Below are positions 17,497 to 25,399 of a DNA stretch of 41,752 bases, one piece after another. This DNA is from Acidobacteriota bacterium (lineage in GTDB: Bacteria > Acidobacteriota > Blastocatellia > RBC074), in assembly GCA_019639255.1 (NCBI GenBank), contig JAHBSF010000049.1:1-41752 (forward strand), written 5' to 3'. Both the position numbers and the translations under genes were made by a program. Position 1 is the first letter of the stretch; each line of letters starts with the position of its first letter. The notes below the pieces were generated by a model. It was not told the origin of the DNA, ran no database searches, and worked only from the letters and a program-made list of their open reading frames with translations.

Positions 17497-17552
17497 CATT
17501 GAACTTTTCCGTAATTTTCGTTTTATTTCGCTTGTTCCGTTATCTCTCTTTT
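17497..17552. repeat. Dispersed palindromic repeat, copy 7 (right half only), overlapping the hypB 3' end
   Basis: Only the right half is present: AACTTTTCCGTAATTTTCGT followed by GTTCCGTTATCTCTCTT. Read on the minus strand it encodes the HypB tail REITEQAK and its TAA stop. Confidence 0.85.
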
Positions 17553-18212
17553 CTTTATCTGGTGTGGCCGTAGTGTTTGATACCACGCTTCCATTCCATC
17601 GCCGGTTTTGGCTGAAACCTCGATGACGTGCATACCCGGCCTTACGGATTCAATACTGCACAGTGCGGCTTGCAAATCGAACTCCACCGCGGATGCAAGA
17701 TCGATTTTTGTAATCACAGCGATGTCCGCCGAATTGAAGATCGTAGGATATTTGAGCGGTTTGTCTTCGCCCTCGGTCACCGACATCAGAACAAGCCTGA
17801 GGTTTTCACCCAGGTCATAGCTCGACGGACACACCAGGTTTCCGACGTTTTCGACAAAAAGGAAATCCAGATCCGAAAGGTTCCACCCCTCAAGCGCACG
17901 TTCTACCATTGCCGCCTCCAGGTGGCATACGGTTCCCGTGGTTATCTGTCTGACGGGCGCCTGCGTGCGCGCAAGCCTTGAGGCATCGTTTTCGGTGGCA
18001 AGATCGCCGACCAATGCAGCTACGCGATACTGAGAACTCAATGCAGCAAGAGTTTTTTCGAGAAACAGTGTCTTTCCCGCCCCGGGGCTGGATACCAGGC
18101 TTATGACCATTACTCCGGCGTCATTGAAGCGTTGTCGCAGATTACGCGCCAGCAGATCATTTTGCTTCAGGACGTTTTGTCTTATCTCGACCAGTCGCGG
18201 GGTGCCCATCAT
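17523..18212 (-). CDS. hypB: Hydrogenase nickel-insertion GTPase HypB
   Basis: HypB is a SIMIBI-class GTPase which, with HypA, delivers nickel to the hydrogenase large subunit. The 229-residue sequence has the P-loop SSPGAGKT near residue 42, GDLATENDASRL near 69, TGTVCHLEAAMVERAL (the metal-binding Cys-His of the G domain) near 92, FVENVGNLVCPSSYDLGE near 117, and the guanine-specificity NKID-like TKID near 166. It lacks a His-rich N-terminal nickel store and the CxxCGC motif, so it is the short form. The ATG at 18212 overlaps the hypA stop. Its C-terminal REITEQAK comes from a half copy of the dispersed repeat, in the same frame as in hypC. Confidence 0.95.
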   Translation of the reverse strand: MMGTPRLVEIRQNVLKQNDLLARNLRQRFNDAGVMVISLVSSPGAGKTLFLEKTLAALSSQYRVAALVGDLATENDASRLARTQAPVRQITTGTVCHLEAAMVERALEGWNLSDLDFLFVENVGNLVCPSSYDLGENLRLVLMSVTEGEDKPLKYPTIFNSADIAVITKIDLASAVEFDLQAALCSIESVRPGMHVIEVSAKTGDGMEAWYQTLRPHQIKKREITEQAK

Positions 18213-18553
18213 TCGATCTCCAGGGCTGCAATTTCGAGTTCTCCGCCCCTCACGATTTCAACCGATGAAGCGCCGCAAACCGCGCACACAAAATGTTGAA
18301 TCGATTGCAACTCGCGCTCGGTATCGCAGCCGCCGCAGTAAATTGCAGCCGGAATATCCTCAATAACCAGATTCGCCCCCTCGAGCGCAGTTCCCTGGCA
18401 GGCTGCATCCCACGAAAAGATCAACGCTTCCTTGACGATTCCCGATAGTCTTCCGAGCCTCAGGTGCAGCGCATGGATGCGGACGGCGCCGAGTCGTGCG
18501 GCTTCCTCGACCGCCAGATCAACCATCGTCGCGGCAACGGACAATTCGTGCAT
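18209..18553 (-). CDS. hypA: Hydrogenase nickel chaperone HypA
   Basis: HypA binds nickel through its N-terminal Met-His and partners HypB. The start is ATG 18553 because this gives MHELSVAATMVD, with the obligatory His2; an upstream extension in the open frame would bury it and is encoded by repeat-like DNA. The 114 residues show the zinc-binding pairs YCGGCDTE and FVCAVCGAS near residues 72 and 91. HLRLGRLSGIV is another family segment. It is the first hyp gene, about 65 nt after the hpt stop, and overlaps hypB by 4 nt. Confidence 0.95.
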   Translation of the reverse strand: MHELSVAATMVDLAVEEAARLGAVRIHALHLRLGRLSGIVKEALIFSWDAACQGTALEGANLVIEDIPAAIYCGGCDTERELQSIQHFVCAVCGASSVEIVRGGELEIAALEIE

Positions 18554-18555
18554 CC

Positions 18556-18593
18556 GCGTTCCGTATTTATCCGTGTTCCGTGTTCTCTTTGCC
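18556..18593. repeat. Dispersed repeat, copy 8 (diverged half)
   Basis: GTTCCGTATTTATCCGTGTT followed by CCGTGTTCTCTTTG resembles the right half of the diverged copy at the punA end. It lies between hpt and hypA. The assignment is tentative because the length is short. Confidence 0.45.
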
Positions 18594-18618
18594 GGCAAAT
18601 ATTGCGACAAAGTCACGG

Positions 18619-19158
18619 TTATACCGGATCCTTCACTACGGCTATAAACGGAAGATTTCGGTACCGTTCGGCAAAATCAAGCCCGTATCCGACTACGAAT
18701 TTATCCGGAATCTCGAACCCCTGATACGATACCTCGACATCCACTTTTCGCCTATCGGGTTTGTTAAGTAATGTTGCGATGGCGATCGAGGACGCTCCGC
18801 GCGACCTGAAATTATTCGATAGGTAATTGAGCGTCAGCCCGGTGTCCAGTATGTCTTCGACCAGGATGATATTGCGACCTTCGAGCGGTTCGTCCAGATC
18901 CTTGACGATCTTGACCTCTCCCGAGGTGTTCATTCCCTTGCCGTAGCTGGAAACAGCGATGAAATCCATCGAAAGCGGCAGGTCTATGGCGCGCACAAGG
19001 TCGCTCATAAAAACCATTGCCCCCTTGAGCACGCAAATCAGTTCGGGGTTGCGGCCCGCGTAATCGCGAGTGATCTGTGCGCCCATTTCGCGCACCCGTT
19101 CCTTCAGTTGATCGGTCGATATCAGGATTTCAAGTTTTGGATTGTTGAATTCCGACAT
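18619..19158 (-). CDS. hpt: Hypoxanthine phosphoribosyltransferase
   Basis: Hpt joins hypoxanthine or guanine to PRPP to give IMP or GMP. The 179-residue protein is of normal length. The PRPP-binding motif ILVEDILDTGLTL lies near residue 98. The PPi-loop region ICVLKGAMVFMSDLVRAI is near 41 with its conserved Lys-Gly. FIAVSSYGKGMNTSGEV is the flexible catalytic loop, and KFVVGYGLDFAERYRNLPF near 153 contains the base-binding Val-Gly-Tyr and the Asp/Arg cluster. AGGAG lies about 11 nt before the ATG. It is the first gene behind a strong promoter (19218-19247) and is followed by hypA on the same strand, so purine salvage and hydrogenase maturation probably share transcripts. It could use the bases released by PunA. 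Confidence 0.95.
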   Translation of the reverse strand: MSEFNNPKLEILISTDQLKERVREMGAQITRDYAGRNPELICVLKGAMVFMSDLVRAIDLPLSMDFIAVSSYGKGMNTSGEVKIVKDLDEPLEGRNIILVEDILDTGLTLNYLSNNFRSRGASSIAIATLLNKPDRRKVDVEVSYQGFEIPDKFVVGYGLDFAERYRNLPFIAVVKDPV

Positions 19159-19217
19159 AGCTTGATCGGCTCCTGAGCAAGAATGATTGCTATTGCGTTG
19201 ATTGCGGGGAGAGCGGC

Positions 19218-19247
19218 AATATAGGGGTCTGCGACTGCGGGTGTCAA
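19218..19247 (-). promoter_or_regulatory. Sigma70-like promoter for hpt-hypABFCDE
   Basis: On the minus strand TTGACA (19247-19242) is followed after 18 nt by TATATT (19223-19218). Both hexamers are near consensus. Transcription should begin near 19210, leaving about 50 nt of leader before hpt. No other promoter of this quality is seen between hpt and hypE, so the hyp genes may depend on it. Confidence 0.65.
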
Positions 19248-19298
19248 CCTTGTCCCGTAGCTGCGGATTTTATCGAAAACTGAAGCAGGCATTATCAA

Positions 19299-19324
19299 TC
19301 AAATATCAAATTCAAATATCAAAT
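19299..19324 (+). repeat. Two tandem 13-bp units directly before the aminotransferase start
   Basis: TCAAATATCAAAT occurs twice without interruption (19299-19311 and 19312-19324), and the second copy ends at the ATG. No Shine-Dalgarno site is present; the A/T-rich, unstructured leader may help initiation instead. Confidence 0.8.
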
Positions 19325-20503
19325 ATGGATTACCGTTTCCCGTTAATTGAAAAACTTCCCCCCTACGTCTTCGCCGTAATCAACCAGTTAAAGATGGAAG
19401 CCCGAAAACTGGGCGAAGATATAGTCGATATGGGCATGGGGAACCCGGATCTTGCAACGCCGGACCCCATCGTTGACAAACTCGTCGAAGCAGCGCGCAA
19501 TCCGCGCAATCACCGCTATTCGGCGTCGCGCGGGATTCCGAACCTGCGAGTCGAAATTTCTCGATGGTACGAAAGACGTTACGGCGTCGAAATAGACCCG
19601 GAAACCGAAGCCATAGCCACTATCGGCGCCAAAGAAGGCTTTTCGCACCTGGTGCTCGCGCTTGTCGAACCCGGCGACCGCGTCATAGTGCCTGATCCGA
19701 GTTACCCGATTCATTCATTCGCAGCCACGATTGCAGGCTGTGAACTGATAAAACTCCCGATTAACGACGGCCCCGAAGAAATGCTCGCAGCGCTGCGCGC
19801 GCTCGAATATCCGCGTTCGCAGCAACCCAAACTTCTCGTACTGTCTTTTCCACACAACCCTACTTCGGTTTGCGTGGAGCCCGAGTTTTTTGAAGAAATT
19901 GTGGGGCTTGCACGCAGTCGAGGCTATTTGATCATCCACGATCTGGCTTATGCGGATCTGGTTTTCGACGGTGCGAAGGCGCCGAGCATTCTCCAGGTAA
20001 AGGGCGCCAAGGATGTCGCGGTTGAAATGTTCTCGCTGTCCAAGAGTTATTCCATGGCTGGATGGCGCGTAGGATTCTGCGTCGGAAACAGGCAGGCGGT
20101 AGCGGCGCTTACGCGCCTGAAAAGCTATCTGGATTACGGCATATTTCAGCCCGTGCAGATTGCTGCAATCATCGCGCTGCGCGATTGCGACGCGTATGTT
20201 CCGGAAATCGTCGATGTCTACCGTCGACGCCGCGACGCGCTGATTCGCGGACTTGCTTCGGCAGGTTGGGAAGTACCTTCACCCAAAGGAACAATGTTTG
20301 TCTGGGCAAGGATTCCCGAACGTTTTGCAAAGGACGGCTCGCTTGAATTTGCAAAACAGATGATCGCAAGAGCGCAGGTAGCCGTGTCGCCAGGCATCGG
20401 ATTCGGCGAGCGCGGAGACGGGTACGTGCGTTTTGCGCTTGTAGAAAATGAACATCGCATTGCTCAGGCGGTGCGCGGCATTAAGTCGTTCCTCAATTCG
20501 TGA
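19325..20503 (+). CDS. PLP-dependent class I/II aminotransferase (AlaC-like)
   Basis: The ATG at 19325 is chosen because [16 protein letters not shown] is the usual N-terminus of AlaC-type alanine/glutamate-pyruvate aminotransferases; the longer open frame upstream is low-complexity leader. The 392-residue protein has [14 protein letters not shown] near residue 37, [11 protein letters not shown] near 65, PDPSYPIH near 124, [11 protein letters not shown] near 176, [11 protein letters not shown] near 207, and the Schiff-base lysine K240 in [15 protein letters not shown]. It probably interconverts alanine or another amino acid with its 2-oxo acid; the substrate cannot be fixed from motifs. The next gene overlaps its stop by 4 nt, so the two are translationally coupled. 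Confidence 0.88.
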   Translation: MDYRFPLIEKLPPYVFAVINQLKMEARKLGEDIVDMGMGNPDLATPDPIVDKLVEAARNPRNHRYSASRGIPNLRVEISRWYERRYGVEIDPETEAIATIGAKEGFSHLVLALVEPGDRVIVPDPSYPIHSFAATIAGCELIKLPINDGPEEMLAALRALEYPRSQQPKLLVLSFPHNPTSVCVEPEFFEEIVGLARSRGYLIIHDLAYADLVFDGAKAPSILQVKGAKDVAVEMFSLSKSYSMAGWRVGFCVGNRQAVAALTRLKSYLDYGIFQPVQIAAIIALRDCDAYVPEIVDVYRRRRDALIRGLASAGWEVPSPKGTMFVWARIPERFAKDGSLEFAKQMIARAQVAVSPGIGFGERGDGYVRFALVENEHRIAQAVRGIKSFLNS

Positions 20504-21138
20504 GCATGAACTCTGATCCGTTGGACGAATCGGTCAAGCACGTCATCACCGAGTCGGACCTGCGCGATGTCCCGGCGGGCGGCAGAGTGCGCGTGCGCGA
20601 GGATGCTCTTATTACACCTGCTGCGCAGGACCTCATCCGGGACCGCAGGATAGAGATTGTGCGCAGGTGGAATCGCACCTCTAACCGCCGCATCGTTGCG
20701 CTCGGGGCGGATCACGGCGGGTTCGATATGAAAGAAAACATCAAGGCGCTGCTCGACGAACTCAGCGTTCAGTATCGCGACTTCGGAACATTTTCAACCG
20801 ATGCTGTGGATTATCCTGACTTCGCTCACGCCGTTGCTCGCGCCGTAGCCGATGCACACTGCGATCTCGGAATCATTGTCGACGGCGCCGGCATCGGCTC
20901 CTGCATGACGGCCAACAAGGTGCCCGGCGTGCGCGCCGCGCTTTGTTACGATGAGGCTACTGCCCGCAACAGCCGCGAACACAACTACGCCAATGTTTTG
21001 ACGCTCGGCGGCAAAATGATCGACACCGCACAGATGCGGAGAATCGTTACAACGTGGCTGGCAACGCCCGAAGGCGAAGCCCGCCACGGCAAACGCGTCG
21101 CAAAGATCACGGCTATCGAGCGACAGTACTCGCGGTAG
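20500..21138 (+). CDS. RpiB/LacAB-family sugar-phosphate isomerase with EutT-like N-terminal extension
   Basis: From about residue 63 the protein is a standard Rpi[32 protein letters not shown] near 106, and [24 protein letters not shown] near 123. In this last block the position of the RpiB catalytic Cys is not in the usual place, although C133 of GSCMTANK is close by. RpiB interconverts ribose 5-phosphate and ribulose 5-phosphate. The first 60 residues ([11 protein letters not shown], then [20 protein letters not shown] and RRIEIV) are extra and resemble the N-terminus of EutT and other microcompartment-associated enzymes. The start is GTG 20500 overlapping the aminotransferase stop; ATG 20506 is an alternative. 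The neighbour is a CoA-linked aldehyde dehydrogenase on the other strand. Confidence 0.85.
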   Translation: MSMNSDPLDESVKHVITESDLRDVPAGGRVRVREDALITPAAQDLIRDRRIEIVRRWNRTSNRRIVALGADHGGFDMKENIKALLDELSVQYRDFGTFSTDAVDYPDFAHAVARAVADAHCDLGIIVDGAGIGSCMTANKVPGVRAALCYDEATARNSREHNYANVLTLGGKMIDTAQMRRIVTTWLATPEGEARHGKRVAKITAIERQYSR

Positions 21139-21159
21139 GAAAAACCCGCAGAAGAAAAA

Positions 21160-21256
21160 CAGAGATAACGGAACAAACGAAATTAGACGAAAACTACGAA
21201 AATACTCAACTTTTCCGTATTTTCCGTCTTTTTTCGTTTGTTCAGTTATCTCTGTT
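21160..21256. repeat. Dispersed palindromic repeat, copy 9 (full length)
   Basis: The left arm AGAGATAACGGAACAAACGA pairs with TCGTTTGTTCAGTTATCTCT with one change, around AAAATACTCAACTTTTCCG. It lies between two convergent genes (RpiB-type and mmsA). Confidence 0.92.
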
Positions 21257-21259
21257 TTA

Positions 21260-22738
21260 TCAGAAGCGACGCGACCATTCTTTCGGCCAGCGCTCGATTA
21301 CTACCTTCTTGTCCGTATAAAACTCGACGGCATCGCGTCCCTGCCCGTGCAGCACGCCGAGGAAGCTGTCCTTCCACCCCGAGAAAGGGAAATAGGCCAT
21401 CGGCGCCGCAACCCCGATGTTGACGCCTATGTTGCCTGCCGGAGCCTCGTAGCGAAATTTACGCGCAGCGGCGCCGCTTGATGTGAATATGGAAGCGGCG
21501 TTCCCGTATCTGCTTCGGCCCAGGATATCGAGCGCCTCGTCGACATCGTCGGCGTGCACGAGGCTGAGCACGGGACCGAACAATTCTGTATCGGCGATGG
21601 CATTACCCGGAGATACATCGTCGAGAACCGTAGGTGTAATGAAATTGCCGCCTTCCCTGCCCTCGATCCTGGCGCCGCGACCGTCGAGCAACAGACGCGC
21701 TCCAGCGCTCAGCCCGCGATCTATCTGCGCCTCAATTCGCAACCGGCTCTCGGGTGTAATCACCGGCCCCATCTGCACACCCTCATCGAGTCCAAATCCA
21801 ACGCGGATGGATGCGGCGGCATCCAGAAGCGCATTGCGAAACGGCTCGCGCGCCTCGCCGACCGTAATCGCGGTCGACACCGCCAGACACCGTTGGCCTG
21901 CACAACCGAATGCACTGTCGGCGACTATCTGCGTCGTCATATCGAGATCGGCGTCCGGCAGGATCACAACGTGATTCTTGGCTCCTCCCTGACACTGCAC
22001 GCGTTTTCCCTCGGCCGCACCGCGCGAATATATGTAACGGGCTACGGGCGTCGATCCCACAAAGCTGACGGCGCGCACAGCCGGATGATCGAGAATTGCA
22101 TCCACGGCCGGTTTGCCGCCGTTGACGACATTGACCACTCCCGGAGGAAAGCCTGCGCGGTTGACAAGATCGCACAGCAGTTCTACCGATACGGGCACAC
22201 GTTCTGAGGGCTTCAGTACAAATGTATTCCCGCACGCCACGGCGTAGGGCAAAAACCACATCGGCACCATGACGGGAAAATTGAACGGCGTAACCGCGGC
22301 GACCACGCCCAGGGGCTGCCGGATCATAATCTCGTCGATTCCGCGCGCAACGTCTTCGAGGTTGTAGCCCTGCATCAATGTAGGTATGCCGCACGCTACT
22401 TCTACGTTTTCGATCGAACGCCGCATTTCAGCGCGGGCTTCGGTAAACGTCTTTCCGTTTTCGATCGTGATTGATCGCGCCAGATCGTCGCAATGATCTT
22501 CGAGTAATTGTTTCAAGCGAAACAGATGTTGTATGCGTTCCTCGGGCGGTGTTCTGCGCCATTCCGGGAACGCGCGTGCGGCGGCTTCGACGGCTGCCGC
22601 GACATCCGGTCGAGCGCCGAGCGGCGTCTCGGCTATGGCTTCACCCGTGGCCGGATTGGCGATCATCAGCGTTTCATCCGCTTCTGACGGGCGCTTTTCT
22701 CCATTTATAAAATTGTGGATTCGGCGTAGTTCTGACAT
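21260..22738 (-). CDS. mmsA: Methylmalonate-semialdehyde dehydrogenase (CoA-acylating), MmsA/IolA type
   Basis: This NAD-dependent aldehyde dehydrogenase oxidises methylmalonate or malonate semialdehyde to propionyl- or acetyl-CoA in valine, thymine or inositol breakdown. The 492 residues show the MmsA signature pieces: [20 protein letters not shown] near residue 155, [18 protein letters not shown] near 205, [20 protein letters not shown] near 232, the catalytic Cys284 in [12 protein letters not shown], and [18 protein letters not shown] near 388. [14 protein letters not shown] is also characteristic. The ATG at 22738 has GAGGT about 8 nt upstream; a GTG one codon earlier is less likely. It faces the divergent aat gene. 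Confidence 0.9.
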   Translation of the reverse strand: MSELRRIHNFINGEKRPSEADETLMIANPATGEAIAETPLGARPDVAAAVEAAARAFPEWRRTPPEERIQHLFRLKQLLEDHCDDLARSITIENGKTFTEARAEMRRSIENVEVACGIPTLMQGYNLEDVARGIDEIMIRQPLGVVAAVTPFNFPVMVPMWFLPYAVACGNTFVLKPSERVPVSVELLCDLVNRAGFPPGVVNVVNGGKPAVDAILDHPAVRAVSFVGSTPVARYIYSRGAAEGKRVQCQGGAKNHVVILPDADLDMTTQIVADSAFGCAGQRCLAVSTAITVGEAREPFRNALLDAAASIRVGFGLDEGVQMGPVITPESRLRIEAQIDRGLSAGARLLLDGRGARIEGREGGNFITPTVLDDVSPGNAIADTELFGPVLSLVHADDVDEALDILGRSRYGNAASIFTSSGAAARKFRYEAPAGNIGVNIGVAAPMAYFPFSGWKDSFLGVLHGQGRDAVEFYTDKKVVIERWPKEWSRRF

Positions 22739-22836
22739 CACTCACCTCACATTTGATTCAACGGGAAACATCGACTATTCTCAACGGCGATTTTAACGCC
22801 AAGGGGCCCCATCGGGCGAAGCAACATTGGACCCGT

Positions 22837-23457
22837 ATGCGGAATAATAATTCGACACAACGTTTGAGCGTAACCCCTGCTCAGGTCCTGCTCGCCTATC
22901 GGCATGGCCTGTTTCCGATGTCGCGAGGGCGGCGCGGCTCGATAGAATGGTTTATGGCCGATCCCCGTACGATTCTTCCGCTCGACGACAGATTCCGCAT
23001 TCCACGGACCGTGAAGCGACTGCTGCGTCGGGGAGGCTTTGACATAAGAATCAATCATAGTTTTGCAGAAGTGATAGATGCGTGCGCACGTCACGCTACG
23101 GTCGGTTCGGATGAGGTGTGGCTGAGCGACGAAATGATCGATCTGTATCTGGAGCTTCACGCGCTCGGTCATGCACATTCTGTGGAGGTCTGGATCGACG
23201 GCGCGCTTGCAGGCGGACTGTATGGAGTGGCAATGCGCGCCGCGTTTTTCGGCGAATCGATGTTCAGCCGCTCGCCCTCGGCGTCACAAATTGCGCTTGT
23301 AGCCCTTGTCGAAAGGCTCCGTGAACGCGGATTCCAGCTTCTTGACGCGCAAATGCGCACTCCGCACATTGCCCGGTTCGGCGCCGTAGACATGCCGCAC
23401 GACGAATACCTTGCCCGTCTGGCGATTGCGATGATGGAAGAACGGGCTTTTGTTTGA
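22837..23457 (+). CDS. aat: Leucyl/phenylalanyl-tRNA--protein transferase
   Basis: Aat adds Leu or Phe from aminoacyl-tRNA to proteins beginning with Arg or Lys, marking them for ClpS/ClpAP in the bacterial N-end rule. The 206-residue protein from ATG 22837 has the typical layout: LLAYRHGLFPMS near residue 18, IEWFMADPRTILPLD near 37, WLSDEMIDLYLELHALGHAH near 93 with the conserved Tyr/Leu/Gly-His region, VEVWIDGALAGGLYGVAMR near 116, and FFGESMFSR near 136. Codons before 22837 are in frame but read as non-conserved sequence, so the shorter form is preferred. No clear ribosome site is seen. Confidence 0.92.
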   Translation: MRNNNSTQRLSVTPAQVLLAYRHGLFPMSRGRRGSIEWFMADPRTILPLDDRFRIPRTVKRLLRRGGFDIRINHSFAEVIDACARHATVGSDEVWLSDEMIDLYLELHALGHAHSVEVWIDGALAGGLYGVAMRAAFFGESMFSRSPSASQIALVALVERLRERGFQLLDAQMRTPHIARFGAVDMPHDEYLARLAIAMMEERAFV

Positions 23458-23551
23458 CGCCCGCGCAGAAATAGCCGGCAGGGTGATAATAAATAGCGGG
23501 TCCCGTTTGCACGAGGCCCGCCAACCAGTTTGAAGAGGAGGAGAAAACCGA

Positions 23552-24832
23552 CTATGCCGAGCGGCCCTTGGCCTTTGCGCCGCTGGTCAATACTTCAATG
23601 GCTTTCTTGAGCATTTGGTCGTCGGCGGGTTTCGGCGCCGCAATCACGGGCGGAGCGCCGGCCGGATTTTCGGGCGAAGCCTGAGCATTGGGCGGTTCGT
23701 CATTATCGTCGCCGCCGGCGACCTCGGCCAGATCAACCCGCTTGACCTCTATCGACGGCGCTACGCCGTCAACCATAAAGATTTTTCCGTTGGGCGATGC
23801 ATATCGGGACGTGGTTAACAATAGCGCCGAACCGTCGTCGAGCGGAAAGAGTTCCTGTTCCGCACCCATACCGAAGAATGTGCGCTCACCGATTACTTCA
23901 CCCCGCTTGTTTTCAAGCACGGCGGCTGCCACGATTTCAGAGGCGCCCGCGGTCGTGCGGTCAATTATTACTACAAGCGGTAGGTTGGTAATCTCAAGAT
24001 CCGGTTTTGCATCGTGAACCGACACGACTTTACCGCCGCGGCCGATCACTTTGGCAAGCGTGCCGGATTTTATAAACAGATTTGCAACCGCAACGCCTTC
24101 CTTCAGATCACCGCCCGCAGAACCTCGCAGGTCCAGAATGATGCGCGAGGCTCCGCGCCTGATCGATTCCTGGACGGCTTTCTTGACCGCTTCGGACTGA
24201 CCACTGGAGAGAATCGGCGCCTTTATATATCCGATCTGAGATTCGAGAGCGCGATATTCCGGAGCAACCGCAGGTACGGCGCTGCGGGTAATCTTGACCT
24301 TTTCGCTGCGCCGGTTGAGTAATGTCACCTCAAAACTGGCGCCCGGCGCCCCCTTGAGCAGCGTTCTGACGTCGAACAAATCCAGATCCCGCGTCGCATG
24401 CCCGTCTATGTATTCAATGATATCGCCGACGCGCAACCCCGCCTTTTCGCCGGGCGAGCCCGGCACCAACGCGATTACATAGGCGAAATCCTGGTACTGA
24501 CCGATGACTATGCCTGTGAGATCTGGCTGATCCTTGCCTTGCTGGTACTCCTTGACCTGCTGAGGCAGCAAATATGCGCTGTGCACATCGAGTGCGTCGG
24601 TCAGACCGCGAAGCGCGCCGACGCGGACCTTTTCCAGATCCGGCTTTTCGACGTAATCGTTCACGACGTGCCTTACCACATCCTCAAAGATCCGCAACTG
24701 CGGGTAAGGACCCGGATCGGCTATGGCCTTGACCCAGGAATTGCTCGTACTGGAAAGCAATCCGCCGACGATCGAGTAAATCGCTATAAAGGCCGAGAGC
24801 GTTATCAGCGTCATCTTGCTGCGTATCGACAT
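23552..24832 (-). CDS. S41 (CtpA-type) peptidase homologue lacking the catalytic lysine
   Basis: This 426-residue membrane-anchored or exported protein (LITLSAFIAIYSIVGGLL) has a C-terminal-processing-peptidase N-region, a PDZ domain at about residues 105-190 (VPGSPGEKAGLRVGDIIEYI), and the S41 core at about 195-350 (IGYIKAPIL, LDLRGSAGGDLKEGVAVANLF). The nucleophile is S298 in TTAGASEIV. The general base is normally the Lys of a TFGKG motif, but here the segment reads GERTFFGMGAEQ, with Met322 and no lysine nearby. The tail is Pro/Ala-rich. It may therefore be a non-catalytic scaffold or use other chemistry. Three 14-bp tandem units lie just before the start. Confidence 0.85.
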   Translation of the reverse strand: MSIRSKMTLITLSAFIAIYSIVGGLLSSTSNSWVKAIADPGPYPQLRIFEDVVRHVVNDYVEKPDLEKVRVGALRGLTDALDVHSAYLLPQQVKEYQQGKDQPDLTGIVIGQYQDFAYVIALVPGSPGEKAGLRVGDIIEYIDGHATRDLDLFDVRTLLKGAPGASFEVTLLNRRSEKVKITRSAVPAVAPEYRALESQIGYIKAPILSSGQSEAVKKAVQESIRRGASRIILDLRGSAGGDLKEGVAVANLFIKSGTLAKVIGRGGKVVSVHDAKPDLEITNLPLVVIIDRTTAGASEIVAAAVLENKRGEVIGERTFFGMGAEQELFPLDDGSALLLTTSRYASPNGKIFMVDGVAPSIEVKRVDLAEVAGGDDNDEPPNAQASPENPAGAPPVIAAPKPADDQMLKKAIEVLTSGAKAKGRSA

Positions 24833-25050
24833 TCTCTCTCAGACTCCTTCACTTCCGGACTTCCACTTCCGGACTTCCACTTCCGGACTTCTCTCAAACG
24901 CTGCTTCCATTTGCGTCAACCTGCAAGTAGCGTTCAGCGACGCTCAGGCATCATACACCACGCCCGCAAGCACGCGCAAGAATGACATCTCGGGCCATCC
25001 TTACTCAAGACGCCCGGTAAAAGAATTTCCGCTAACCTGCATTTAGGTTC
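24833..25050. other. Intergenic region upstream of the S41 homologue
   Basis: Apart from the 14-bp tandem repeat (24851-24890), this stretch has no ORF or RNA feature that I can support. Confidence 0.5.
24851..24890. repeat. 14-bp tandem repeat upstream of the S41 homologue
   Basis: ACTTCCGGACTTCC is repeated at 24851-24864 and 24865-24878, with a partial third unit at 24879-24890. The repeat lies about 20-60 nt before the ATG at 24832, so copy number could alter the leader of that gene. Confidence 0.88.
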
Positions 25051-25079
25051 TTGACGGATTAGATCCGTCTGACTATACT
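25051..25079 (+). promoter_or_regulatory. Sigma70-like promoter of the candidate ncRNA
   Basis: TTGACG (25051-25056) and TATACT (25074-25079) are separated by exactly 17 nt. Both are close to consensus. The predicted start is about 25086, and the first intrinsic terminator downstream is at 25341-25379. Confidence 0.7.
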
Positions 25080-25085
25080 GCACGG

Positions 25086-25380
<295 letters not shown>

Positions 25381-25399
25381 TGATATTGCGAAACGGATA

